64,000 nucleotides of DNA from Crocinitomicaceae bacterium (GTDB lineage: Bacteria > Bacteroidota > Bacteroidia > Flavobacteriales_D > Crocinitomicaceae): contig JAGYIR010000009.1 in NCBI GenBank assembly GCA_018402525.1, positions 62,001-126,000 on the forward strand, written 5' to 3'. The notes below the pieces were generated by a model. That model saw only the letters and a program-made list of their open reading frames with translations. It did not search any database and had not been told where the DNA came from. The position numbers and the translations under genes are program-made. Shown here one piece after another: positions 50,569 to 58,253 of the stretch (positions are counted from its first letter, which is position 1; every line of letters starts with the position of its first letter).

Positions 50569-51237
50569 ATGTTTGATAACAACGAATTTAGAAAATACGC
50601 CACTAAGCATATGGGGCTTAACAGCATGCATGTGGACAGCTATATTGAATCTTCGATAACACCATATATTATTGAAGAGCGTCAATTGAATATGACGCAA
50701 ATGGACGTTTTTTCGCGTCTGATGATGGATAGAATTATCTTTTTAGGAACAGGTATCAATGATTACGTTGCAAATATCATCAATGCGCAACTATTGTTTT
50801 TGGAATCTGTTGACAATAAAAAAGACATTCAAATCTATTTAAATTCACCAGGAGGTTCTGTTTATGCGGGATTGGGAATTTATGATACGATGCAATACAT
50901 CAATCCAGATGTCGCTACGATTTGTACTGGAATTGCTGCTTCCATGGGAGCTGTTTTATTATGTGCTGGAGCAGATGGGAAACGTTCTGCATTAAAGCAT
51001 TCACGTGTAATGATTCACCAACCACTTGGTGGAGCGCAAGGACAAGCATCTGATATCGAAATTACAGCGCGTGAGATTCAAAAATTGAAAAAAGAGTTAT
51101 ACGATATTATCGCATATCACTCAAAACAAGATTACGAAAAGGTTTGGGCAGATTCTGACAGAGATTACTGGATGACTTCTGGAGAAGCTAAAGAATACGG
51201 AATGGTGGACGAAGTTTTGCTTCGTAACCCTAAATAA
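50569..51237 (+). CDS. clpP: ATP-dependent Clp protease proteolytic subunit
   Basis: A 222-residue serine protease subunit. The catalytic Ser is in [11 protein letters not shown] and the His in [11 protein letters not shown], with the Asp in the later [10 protein letters not shown] region. The start [16 protein letters not shown] fits the family; the frame is open upstream to 50509 but that part lies in the promoter. It forms a tetradecamer that degrades unfolded or tagged proteins with ClpX, encoded next. Confidence 0.96.
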   Translation: MFDNNEFRKYATKHMGLNSMHVDSYIESSITPYIIEERQLNMTQMDVFSRLMMDRIIFLGTGINDYVANIINAQLLFLESVDNKKDIQIYLNSPGGSVYAGLGIYDTMQYINPDVATICTGIAASMGAVLLCAGADGKRSALKHSRVMIHQPLGGAQGQASDIEITAREIQKLKKELYDIIAYHSKQDYEKVWADSDRDYWMTSGEAKEYGMVDEVLLRNPK

Positions 51238-51247
51238 CATACTTTTG
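51216..51247 (+). promoter_or_regulatory. clpX promoter (TTTG-N20-TACTTTTG), inside the end of clpP
   Basis: TTTG (51216-51219), 20 bases, then TACTTTTG (51240-51247) is an excellent match to the Bacteroidota consensus. It overlaps the last codons of clpP and would give clpX its own promoter. Confidence 0.65.
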
Positions 51248-51257
51248 TAACACGAAG

Positions 51258-51290
51258 AGCCCTATTCGCCCCGTGCGGATAGGCTTTTTT
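51258..51290 (+). terminator. hairpin with T-run between the clpX promoter and the clpX start
   Basis: AGCC-C-TATTCGC (51258-51269) pairs with GCGGATA-GGCT (51275-51285), with one bulged C and a 5-nt loop, followed by six T. It is positioned as a clpP terminator but lies downstream of the clpX promoter box, so it could attenuate clpX transcription. Confidence 0.7.
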
Positions 51291-51305
51291 GTCAAAACTA
51301 ATAAC

Positions 51306-52526
51306 ATGGCGAAGAAAGAAACAGGTTGTTCATTTTGTGGCAGATCTCGAGACGAGGTAGGAATGCTAATTGCGGGTGTATCGGGACATATATGTGAGAA
51401 TTGCGTAACGCAAGCACACTCGATTGTGAAGGAGGAGGACATCCAAGTCGAAAAAAACGACCTTGTTATCAACGTACTTAAACCAGCGGAAATCAAAGCT
51501 AAGTTGGACGAGTATGTGATTGGTCAAAATGATGCAAAAAAAGTACTTTCAGTCGCTGTATACAATCACTACAAACGATTGAACCAACCAGTTTCAAAAG
51601 ACGACGTTGAGATAGAAAAATCAAATGTGATCTTGGTTGGTCGCACAGGGACAGGAAAAACGTTACTTGCGAAGACGATTGCTAAAATGTTAAACGTTCC
51701 TTTTTGTATTGCAGATGCAACGGTATTGACAGAAGCAGGATACGTTGGTGAAGATGTTGAAAGCATTCTATCTCGCTTGTTACAAGCTGCAGATTTTAAT
51801 GTTTCCGCTGCGGAAAGAGGAATTGTTTTTGTTGATGAAATAGATAAAATTGCACGTAAAAGTGATAATCCTTCAATTACCAGAGATGTTTCTGGAGAAG
51901 GTGTTCAACAAGCGCTTTTAAAGCTATTGGAAGGTGCAGTTGTAAGTGTTCCACCGCAAGGAGGAAGAAAACACCCTGAGCAAAAAATGATTTCCATCGA
52001 CACGAAAAACATTCTGTTTGTCTGTGGCGGTGCATTTGACGGCGTAGAGCGAATCATTGCAAATCGTGTTAATCGACAGACTATTGGTTTTTCATCATCT
52101 GATGAAGAGCGCGTGGATAAAGAATCGTTGTTGAAATACATCAATCCAACGGACATTAAAACATTTGGACTTATACCCGAATTGATCGGTCGTTTTCCAG
52201 TTTTAACTTACTTAGAACCACTTGATGCAGATGCACTGCGATTGATCCTTACTGAGCCTAAAAATGCGTTGGTGAAGCAATACGTGCGCTTGTTTGAAAT
52301 CGATGGGATTGATCTAAAAATGGACAAAGACGTATTAGATTTTATTGTCGAAAAGGCGCTTGAGTTTAAATTGGGGGCACGTGGATTGCGTTCAATTTGC
52401 GAGGCTATTCTAAACAATGCAATGTTTGATCTTCCTTCTCAAAATGAAACATCATTCCGAGTGACATTGGACTACGCACGTAGACAATTCTCAGGTTCAA
52501 AAATTGCTAAATTGCGTGTTGCGTAA
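51306..52526 (+). CDS. clpX: ATP-dependent Clp protease ATP-binding subunit ClpX
   Basis: A 406-residue AAA+ unfoldase. The N-terminal zinc-binding domain ([17 protein letters not shown] ... ICENC), the Walker A GRTGTGKT and Walker [11 protein letters not shown] motifs, the GYVGEDVE pore-loop region, and the IGF tripeptide loop (QTIGFSS) that docks on ClpP are visible. The start at 51306 begins the zinc domain; the upstream ATG at 51273 falls inside the hairpin. It lies 68 bases after clpP. Confidence 0.97.
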   Translation: MAKKETGCSFCGRSRDEVGMLIAGVSGHICENCVTQAHSIVKEEDIQVEKNDLVINVLKPAEIKAKLDEYVIGQNDAKKVLSVAVYNHYKRLNQPVSKDDVEIEKSNVILVGRTGTGKTLLAKTIAKMLNVPFCIADATVLTEAGYVGEDVESILSRLLQAADFNVSAAERGIVFVDEIDKIARKSDNPSITRDVSGEGVQQALLKLLEGAVVSVPPQGGRKHPEQKMISIDTKNILFVCGGAFDGVERIIANRVNRQTIGFSSSDEERVDKESLLKYINPTDIKTFGLIPELIGRFPVLTYLEPLDADALRLILTEPKNALVKQYVRLFEIDGIDLKMDKDVLDFIVEKALEFKLGARGLRSICEAILNNAMFDLPSQNETSFRVTLDYARRQFSGSKIAKLRVA

Positions 52527-52534
52527 TTTTTCGA

Positions 52535-53203
52535 TCAGCTAATTTTAAACTTACAGTATTTTATTACTGATCCCTTTGCTGTGAACAGCTGTTCGTAGTG
52601 TGTTTTTATATGAAATATTTCACGTGTAACAGGATCTATATTTTCTGGTAATTCACCATACAAATCCCATGTTAACTCCAAACACTCATAATTATTCAGT
52701 TTGATCTGCTCTTCAGTATATTCAAAAAGTAAATCGCTGTCTGTTTTCATGTGAATGATTCCACCCGGCTTTAATATTTTTCTGTACCGCTCAATAAAAG
52801 GTGGAGACGACAAGCGCTTATTTTCTTTTTTTGGTTGCGGATCAGAAAAAGTCAACCAAATTTCATCCACTTCTCCTGCTTCAAAGCAATCGGCAATAAA
52901 ATCTATTCGTGTACGCAAAAACGCGACGTTCTCCATTTTAGAATTCAGTGCTTGTTCTGCACCAATGAACATCCGTGCTCCTTTAATGTCGACACCAATG
53001 AAGTTCTTTTCTGGATAAAAATTCCCTAAACCAACGGAATATTCACCCTTTCCACAACCTAACTCCAAGACAATAGGATGATCATTCTTAAAATGATCCT
53101 TTCTCCAATTTCCCTTCATGTGAAAGGGCTCACCAATGACAGGTTCAAAAAAATTGTCAAACGATTTTACTGCCGCAAATCTTCTAATTTTATCTTTTCC
53201 CAT
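52535..53203 (-). CDS. trmB: tRNA (guanine46-N7)-methyltransferase
   Basis: A 222-residue SAM-dependent methyltransferase. The SAM motif VLELGCGKGEYSVGLG, then FIGVDIKGARM, the IWLTFSDPQPKKENKR motif that binds tRNA, and GGIIHMKTDSD near residue 157 all match TrmB. It lies two bases from the start of the DUF2797 remnant and is convergent with clpX with an 8-base gap. Confidence 0.95.
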   Translation of the reverse strand: MGKDKIRRFAAVKSFDNFFEPVIGEPFHMKGNWRKDHFKNDHPIVLELGCGKGEYSVGLGNFYPEKNFIGVDIKGARMFIGAEQALNSKMENVAFLRTRIDFIADCFEAGEVDEIWLTFSDPQPKKENKRLSSPPFIERYRKILKPGGIIHMKTDSDLLFEYTEEQIKLNNYECLELTWDLYGELPENIDPVTREIFHIKTHYEQLFTAKGSVIKYCKFKIS

Positions 53204-53204
53204 A

Positions 53205-54000
53205 CTAAAAACTCAAATCAATGTGGTAGCTCGTATGCTTTCGAATATTCACCACTTCACCTCCTTCAAACAGCAAGTATTGTCCTTTAATTCCCTCAAG
53301 TACACCTTCAATTATCGCCGTTTTATCAAACGAGCGACTGATAATTTTCTCTGGATAGCGGAGTACTGGATAATTCAATTCAATAATTTCATCGTTTTCC
53401 GAAAACTGATCCAGAATATCATTGGGTAAATGCTCCTCCAATGTCCATTTCTCTTCAACTAAATCAATCGTATCGTCTAGGTCATTCTTCAGCATTTTTT
53501 GCCAATTCGTTTTGTCGGTGAAGAATTCCTTTAGCGCCATTTCAATTCGTCCAGCTTCGTAGCGATTTGCTGTTTCTGCCAAACGAATTGCGCTACTAGC
53601 TCCTTGATCAATCCAACGCGTTGGGATTTGTTTGCTTCGTGTAATTCCAACTTTCACCAGCACTCAGACGCTGCCAAATAAACGATATGAGGTTGATTGT
53701 GGTGTTTTTCTTCCCATTCGGGATCTCTGCCCTCACCTACATGGGCGCGACAGAGTTCTGGACGCAAAATGCATTCAGATGATTCAGGAGCATTCATAAA
53801 ACAGCTGTAGCAAAATCCTTGTCCAAATGAGTTCTTGGTCTTCTTACCACACGCACAACAGTGAATATCTCCGCTCCAATTCAATGAAATCTTGTTACCT
53901 ATCAGTGCGTTCATGTCGACAATCTCCGAAAGTCTGCAAGTAGTAATGCACTTGATCTTCCAGCTTGTGCAGACATCTTAGATAAATTCCCACTCACCAT
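53205..54000 (-). pseudogene. DUF2797 family protein, broken by three apparent frameshifts
   Basis: The region encodes pieces of one DUF2797 protein in three frames. From ATG 53998-54000: MVSGNLSKMSAQ; then LEDQVHYYLQTF in a second frame; then EIVDMNALIGNKISLNW...IHCCACGKKTKNSFGQGFCYSC...LRPELCRAH in a third; then VKVGITRSKQIPTRWIDQGASS to the end, back in the second. The joins are an extra A near 53965, an extra G near 53926 and a missing G near 53658. Corrected, it gives about 264 residues with the expected CxxC zinc-type motifs. It lies six bases after gldC, suggesting a gldB-gldC-DUF2797-trmB transcript. Confidence 0.85.
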
Positions 54001-54006
54001 ACTCGT

Positions 54007-54353
54007 CTACTCTTCTGGCAAAATGTTCATCTTCTCTGCAAAGTGGTAACAATAATCACGTAAGTCCTCGCTGATATTTGCTTCACCAGTAGCCCTTTCA
54101 AAGGTATCCGCCATTGTCAGCAACGTTTGATGAAAAAACTGTTTCATTTCTTCGACGGACAGATCTTTCGTCCAGAGGTCAATTTTCAACGTGTTATTCT
54201 CTTTGGATCCCAAATGGACATCAACAGTGCACTAGCTTCTGCATTGGTCACTGAACCATCAGGCGCTGTCCAATTCATTCGAATCGGTAAATTATTTGAA
54301 TTCAACCCCACTTTTACTGAAATCTCAGAGGTCTTTACAATTTTATCTTCCAT
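54007..54353 (-). pseudogene. gldC: GldC, with an apparent single-base deletion
   Basis: From ATG at 54353 the frame reads MEDKIVKTSEISVKVGLN...SALLMSIWDPK and then stops early; the next frame takes over with ENNTLKIDLWTKDLSVEEMKQFFHQTLL and MADTFERATGE. The second piece is the GldC C-terminal half and the first the N-terminal half. One base is missing within GATCC-AAAGAG near 54207-54209 (span 347 nt, one short of a multiple of three). Corrected, it is about 115 residues, the family's normal size. GldC supports gliding but is not essential in Flavobacterium. Confidence 0.85.
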
Positions 54354-54354
54354 A

Positions 54355-55366
54355 TCAATCTATTTCGTAGGCTTGTAAAATTTCGTTGTACGGTAGTTCA
54401 ATCAACTCCTTTACCGTAATATCATTTTGCTTCATGTACAGAGTGAATCATTCTCCAGCCAATGAACTGTCCCAAACGGTCAGGACCTTCTTGATTTGGC
54501 AAACCGGGCGTAAATGGCCCTTCACCTATCATGTTAGCTGTCGTTTTCTCGTCAATTTTGAAGAGTAATTTCTCGTCCGTCAAATATTTCCAGAAGGCAT
54601 ACTCGTTTTCCAGTGCCCATTCATAATCGTCTTTCGAATAACGCAAAATAAGAGCTGGATCTTCATGAGGAAAAGCTGCCTCGGTGAGATAAAGTACTTT
54701 TCCAGCGCGTACCATGTGTTCGGCCAGCGATCCGTCAACTTCTTCCAGGTAATGCGTTTCGATCCAACCTGTTAAGACATCACGCTCTAAATATTTTGCA
54801 TCCATCGCCTTTTTCATCCAGTCAAAATAATACGCAGGATTCAACTGCTTTACGACGTCATTTTCTGCACCTAAAAATCGATCCAAGCCAATACCAATCT
54901 CATTTTCAGTGCAAAACACACCAGAATTGAACAACAAATTCATATAAGCAATATTCTTTGGCTGCTTTCCATCTGGGAAATGATACTTCAAGTGTTTAAA
55001 CCCTTCGGTGATTTTTTCGTTCATTTTGGATTTATCTCCAAACTTCGATTGAATACCATTTTCCAACTTCTGAATCATGGTATCTGCACGAAACTGCAGG
55101 ATGCTGTTGTAAAATGCTGAATCTACCACATCACCAATTCGCATGCAGTATCCAATTTGATAGGCATAAATATCTACAATCTCCTTTTTGAATTTTTGAT
55201 GACGCTGAATCAATGTCGCTGAATCCGAGTAAAACAAAACTGAATCGACGTTTACAAAGTTTAAGTCAACCTTGATACTCGTAGCGTCGACATTAAGTGG
55301 ATTACGCGTGCAGCCAACAAGTAACGCAAATAATAAGAATGAAAAAGATATTTTTCTTAGAATCAT
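54355..55366 (-). pseudogene. gldB: GldB lipoprotein, with an apparent single-base insertion near the end
   Basis: The main frame encodes a lipoprotein (LLVGCTRNP) with the GldB domain (YHFPDGKQPKNIAYMNLLFNSGVFC; IGIGLDRFLG) through GWRMIHS, then ends with VHEAK-stop. The other frame continues in family-like fashion: YMKQNDITVKELIELPYNE to a TGA at 54355. The span of 1012 nt exceeds a multiple of three by one, and the extra base is near 54439. Corrected, it is about 336 residues. Its own promoter box lies at 55389-55396. GldB is needed for gliding and T9SS in Flavobacterium, so a true loss would be surprising. Confidence 0.87.
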
Positions 55367-55388
55367 TTATATTCTTTAATTTCGTAGT

Positions 55389-55396
55389 CAAAAGTA
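55389..55396 (-). promoter_or_regulatory. gldB promoter -7 box (TACTTTTG on the minus strand)
   Basis: An exact TAnnTTTG match 22 bases upstream of the gldB ATG. It would drive gldB, gldC, DUF2797 and trmB. Confidence 0.5.
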
Positions 55397-55450
55397 CTTA
55401 AAACAAAAGAAAAGTTCTGAAATTAATCAGAGTATTTTAAACGAAAGAAA

Positions 55451-56230
55451 ATGAAAAGAATAGGACTAGTAATTGTATTAATGAGTGCATTTATGGTTGC
55501 TCAGGCGCAGGAAGCAGAAGGGAAAAAGGTTCAAGCGGGACTTGTTTTTGGTGCTGGAATGAATTTTCAAAAAATGGGAACGAAGTACATCGCTTCAAAT
55601 GGAGCAGGTAGTGATTTTACCATTGGTGTGAATATGAACTATGCATTTAACGATAATCTTGGGTTAAATTTTGGTGTCGAGTTTGATTTTGAAACATTAA
55701 AATATAAACAAGGAACACAAGGATTATATTACGCATACAACGATACAGAGATTATTCCATTCAATGACTATAATGGTTCTCAAGAAATGTTTCAATTACT
55801 TGAGCGTAAGCAAAAACCTATCTATTTGACGGTACCAACAATGTTGTTGTTTCGTACTAAGTTTATCGGATACTTCCGCTACTTTGGAAAATTTGGGTTG
55901 AGAACTAGCGTATTGCTTGGCAACAAAATTACTGACGAAGGTTATAATGTTTCGAGTGCAACGCCCCTTGATCTTGTAGAGAATGAAAACATGACGGCAA
56001 AAGGTGAAATGGTCTTTTTAAAGTCTGCGGTTGGTTTATCTGGTGGTGCAGAATGGAACTTTGTAGGATCGACATGTTTAGTTGCTGAATTGGGTTACTA
56101 CTACGGTTTCGTTCCATTATATTATGGTAAAGATTTTGACAAGCGTTATATGCGTACTTTTAATGGCGAAAACATCAACAACAGTGCACGTCAAAGCCAA
56201 TTATTGTTCAAGGTGTCGATTTTGTTTTAA
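55451..56230 (+). CDS. PorT-like outer-membrane beta-barrel protein
   Basis: A 259-residue protein with a signal peptide (ending VAQAQ near residue 20) and barrel-type strands throughout (AGLVFGAGMNFQ, YAFNDNLGLNFGVEFDFE, YFRYFGKFGLRTSVLLG), ending QLLFKVSILF. It belongs to the broad outer-membrane beta-barrel group that includes PorT of the T9SS. Its position next to gldB/C is suggestive, but a specific PorT assignment needs comparison. It is divergent from gldB. Confidence 0.75.
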   Translation: MKRIGLVIVLMSAFMVAQAQEAEGKKVQAGLVFGAGMNFQKMGTKYIASNGAGSDFTIGVNMNYAFNDNLGLNFGVEFDFETLKYKQGTQGLYYAYNDTEIIPFNDYNGSQEMFQLLERKQKPIYLTVPTMLLFRTKFIGYFRYFGKFGLRTSVLLGNKITDEGYNVSSATPLDLVENENMTAKGEMVFLKSAVGLSGGAEWNFVGSTCLVAELGYYYGFVPLYYGKDFDKRYMRTFNGENINNSARQSQLLFKVSILF

Positions 56231-56236
56231 GGTATC

Positions 56237-57013
56237 TTGAAAAGCAAAGAAGTCGCCGAATTTATAACCCAATGGCTCCGTGCTTATTCTGAGCAATCAG
56301 GACAACATGGATTTATCATTGGAATCTCTGGTGGAGTAGATTCTGCTGTTACCTCTACGTTGTGTGCACTCACAGGAAAGAAGGTTATTTTGTTGAGCAT
56401 GCCCATTCGGCAGACAGAAGCTGAATACACCCGAGCAAAGAATCACATCAATGATTTAAAATTGCGCTTTGAAAATGTCAGCTCGTATGAGATTGATTTG
56501 ACTTCTACCTTTACATCGTTTGAAGAAAAAATGCCGTTCTCTCTAGAGGAAAATCATTTATCAATGGCCAATGCTCGAGCACGTTTGAGAATGACGACCT
56601 TGTACGCCGTTGGTCAAGCCAATGGTTGTTTGGTGGCTGGAACGGGGAACAAAATTGAGGATTTCGGTATTGGATTTTTCACGAAATATGGCGACGGTGG
56701 CGTGGATCTAAATCCAATTGCTGACTTGACGAAAACGGATGTTTGGGCTGTTGCACGCGAAATTGGTGTCATTCAAGAAATCATTGATGCAAAACCTACA
56801 GACGGACTTTGGGCCGATGGACGAAGTGATGAAGATCAAATTGGAGCCTCCTACCCAGAATTAGAGTGGGCCATGGCATTTAGTGGCGATGAAACCAACC
56901 TATCTGAGCGAGAAAAGGAAGTGTTAGTAATTTATCGTAAACTTCATCGGGCAAATCGGCATAAAATGCAGGAGATTCCGGTGTGTGCTATCCCGAAGGA
57001 TTTGTTGTCCTAA
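56237..57013 (+). CDS. nadE: NAD+ synthetase (ammonia-dependent type)
   Basis: A 258-residue protein read from a TTG start (MKSKEVAEFITQWL). The SGGVDSAV P-loop near residue 33, GTGNKIEDFGIGFFTKYGDGGVDLNPI near residue 135, and the C-terminal basic tail match NadE without a glutaminase domain. It uses ammonia, ATP and deamido-NAD. The TTG is used because no ATG precedes it in frame and the upstream gene ends six bases before. It follows the PorT-like gene closely and may share its transcript. Confidence 0.93.
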   Translation: MKSKEVAEFITQWLRAYSEQSGQHGFIIGISGGVDSAVTSTLCALTGKKVILLSMPIRQTEAEYTRAKNHINDLKLRFENVSSYEIDLTSTFTSFEEKMPFSLEENHLSMANARARLRMTTLYAVGQANGCLVAGTGNKIEDFGIGFFTKYGDGGVDLNPIADLTKTDVWAVAREIGVIQEIIDAKPTDGLWADGRSDEDQIGASYPELEWAMAFSGDETNLSEREKEVLVIYRKLHRANRHKMQEIPVCAIPKDLLS

Positions 57014-57050
57014 TTCTAATTGTTTCGCAAGGACTATAAGACTTTAGGAT

Positions 57051-57094
57051 ATTAAGACGTTAAGACTTGTTATATTGAAACGTCTTAATCTTTT
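57051..57094 (+). terminator. terminator-like hairpin after nadE
   Basis: ATTAAGACGTT (57051-57061) and AACGTCTTAAT (57079-57089) form a perfect 11-bp stem with a 17-nt loop, then CTTTTT. It lies 38 bases after nadE and ahead of the convergent ferredoxin gene. Confidence 0.7.
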
Positions 57095-57111
57095 TCAAAA
57101 GTATTAATCAA

Positions 57112-57432
57112 CTAAGCTTCTGGTGCTAAGCGCAACACTATTCCGTCAATTTCATCTGATAGCTGAATTTGACAACCCAATCGGCTATTCTCTTTGACGA
57201 AAAATGCTTGATCCAACATATCTAGCTCATCGTCGCTTTGTTCGGGTAAATCAGTATCAGATTCTAGGTAACATTGACACGTTGCGCACATTGCCATTCC
57301 ACCACACTCACCTAAAACAGGTAATTCATAGGCCTTACACAATTCCATAATATTCATGTTCATATCGGTCGGTCCCACCAAATCGTGAGCAACTCCTTCT
57401 CGGTCAATGATCGTAACTTTTATATCTTCCAT
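57112..57432 (-). CDS. 2Fe-2S ferredoxin
   Basis: A 106-residue ferredoxin. The cluster ligands are in GECGGMAMCATCQCYL and the later SRLGCQIQL (C-x5-C-x2-C plus a distant Cys), the adrenodoxin-type arrangement. It is a small electron carrier, possibly for hydroxylases or cluster assembly; the partner is not in the window. A TATTTTTG box on the minus strand (57449-57456) lies 16 bases upstream of the ATG. Confidence 0.92.
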   Translation of the reverse strand: MEDIKVTIIDREGVAHDLVGPTDMNMNIMELCKAYELPVLGECGGMAMCATCQCYLESDTDLPEQSDDELDMLDQAFFVKENSRLGCQIQLSDEIDGIVLRLAPEA

Positions 57433-57448
57433 GCTAAATTAATTCGTG

Positions 57449-57456
57449 CAAAAATA
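57449..57456 (-). promoter_or_regulatory. ferredoxin gene promoter -7 box (TATTTTTG on the minus strand)
   Basis: An exact TAnnTTTG match, 16 bases upstream of the ferredoxin ATG. Confidence 0.5.
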
Positions 57457-57461
57457 CACAA

Positions 57462-57884
57462 TCAATTGAATATTCGAAGCATTTCACTTCCGTTCCATTG
57501 TGTTTGGTATTGTCGTAAACCGAACTCAGAACTAGAAATTGGAGAACCATCGTACAATGAAAAAGAGGCGCTGTTGCAAACATCATTTAAAACCAGGTAA
57601 TTGTCATCATCTGGTGTTAATGGCGTTGCACAATCACCATTCTCGTCTGCTGGTGAATGACGGTCAAACGCAATGAAGTCATCCACCCCTCGTCGATAAA
57701 CGATGATGCCTTTTGAACCGCCAGTAACATAGCACCAACCACCTACTCCCATTAAATCGGAATAACTTGGGAGCGTGATATTAATCGTCTTATCGAACGG
57801 AATATTTGGAACCGGATGATTGCTATTTTTATTGCATGAAAAAAACACTCCGCCCAGTAAAAGAAAAATAAATAGTACTTTCAT
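57462..57884 (-). CDS. lipoprotein resembling a Rieske domain with lost ligands
   Basis: A 140-residue lipoprotein (FFSC, Cys at residue 17). The segment GIIVYRRGVDDFIAFDRHSPAD, then CATPL, LNDVCNSASFSLYDGSP and GLRQYQTQWNGSEMLRIFN follows the order of a Rieske iron-sulfur fold, but the usual CxH and CxxH ligand pairs are absent (only single Cys residues remain). It may be a Rieske-fold protein that no longer binds a cluster. The family assignment is a pattern-based inference. Confidence 0.65.
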   Translation of the reverse strand: MKVLFIFLLLGGVFFSCNKNSNHPVPNIPFDKTINITLPSYSDLMGVGGWCYVTGGSKGIIVYRRGVDDFIAFDRHSPADENGDCATPLTPDDDNYLVLNDVCNSASFSLYDGSPISSSEFGLRQYQTQWNGSEMLRIFN

Positions 57885-57911
57885 TTCGTTTGTTCAATAA
57901 GTATCAAAGTT

Positions 57912-58184
57912 ATGAAGATTAAAACGATTTTAAGTGCCTTTTTATTGTTGATTGCCTTTAGTTTGACTGATTGTGCTAGTTCAAAGGCTGGTAAAACACC
58001 TTCCACTGTTGAAGAAGCTGAAGCTGCTTTAGCGAAAAAGCACAAAAAGGAAGCCAAAGCTGCAAAAAAGGCAAAAAAGGAATCTGAAAAAAGATACTGG
58101 GACATGCAATCGAAGGAAGCAAAAAAATCTGTGAAGAAAAACTTAAAACGTCAGAAGAAGATTGCTAAGCAGAAGAGGAAATAG
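57912..58184 (+). CDS. small lysine-rich lipoprotein
   Basis: A 90-residue protein with a signal peptide and lipobox-like LTDC (Cys near residue 21). About 30 of the remaining residues are lysine or arginine (KKHKKEAKAAKKAKKESEKR; KNLKRQKKIAKQKRK), giving a strongly basic, helical, probably coiled tail. It may bind envelope polyanions or nucleic acid; function unknown. It is divergent from the Rieske-like gene with a 27-base gap. Confidence 0.6.
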   Translation: MKIKTILSAFLLLIAFSLTDCASSKAGKTPSTVEEAEAALAKKHKKEAKAAKKAKKESEKRYWDMQSKEAKKSVKKNLKRQKKIAKQKRK

Positions 58185-58253
58185 GAGTGTAGAGTTTTGA
58201 ATTTAGAATTTAGAGTTAGGATAAATTCTATTTTTTATGCTGTTCACTTCATC

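Noticed and set aside
54127-54378. A plus-strand frame overlapping gldC (83 codons)
   Set aside because: It is the antisense of gldC, whose two minus-strand pieces match the family clearly.
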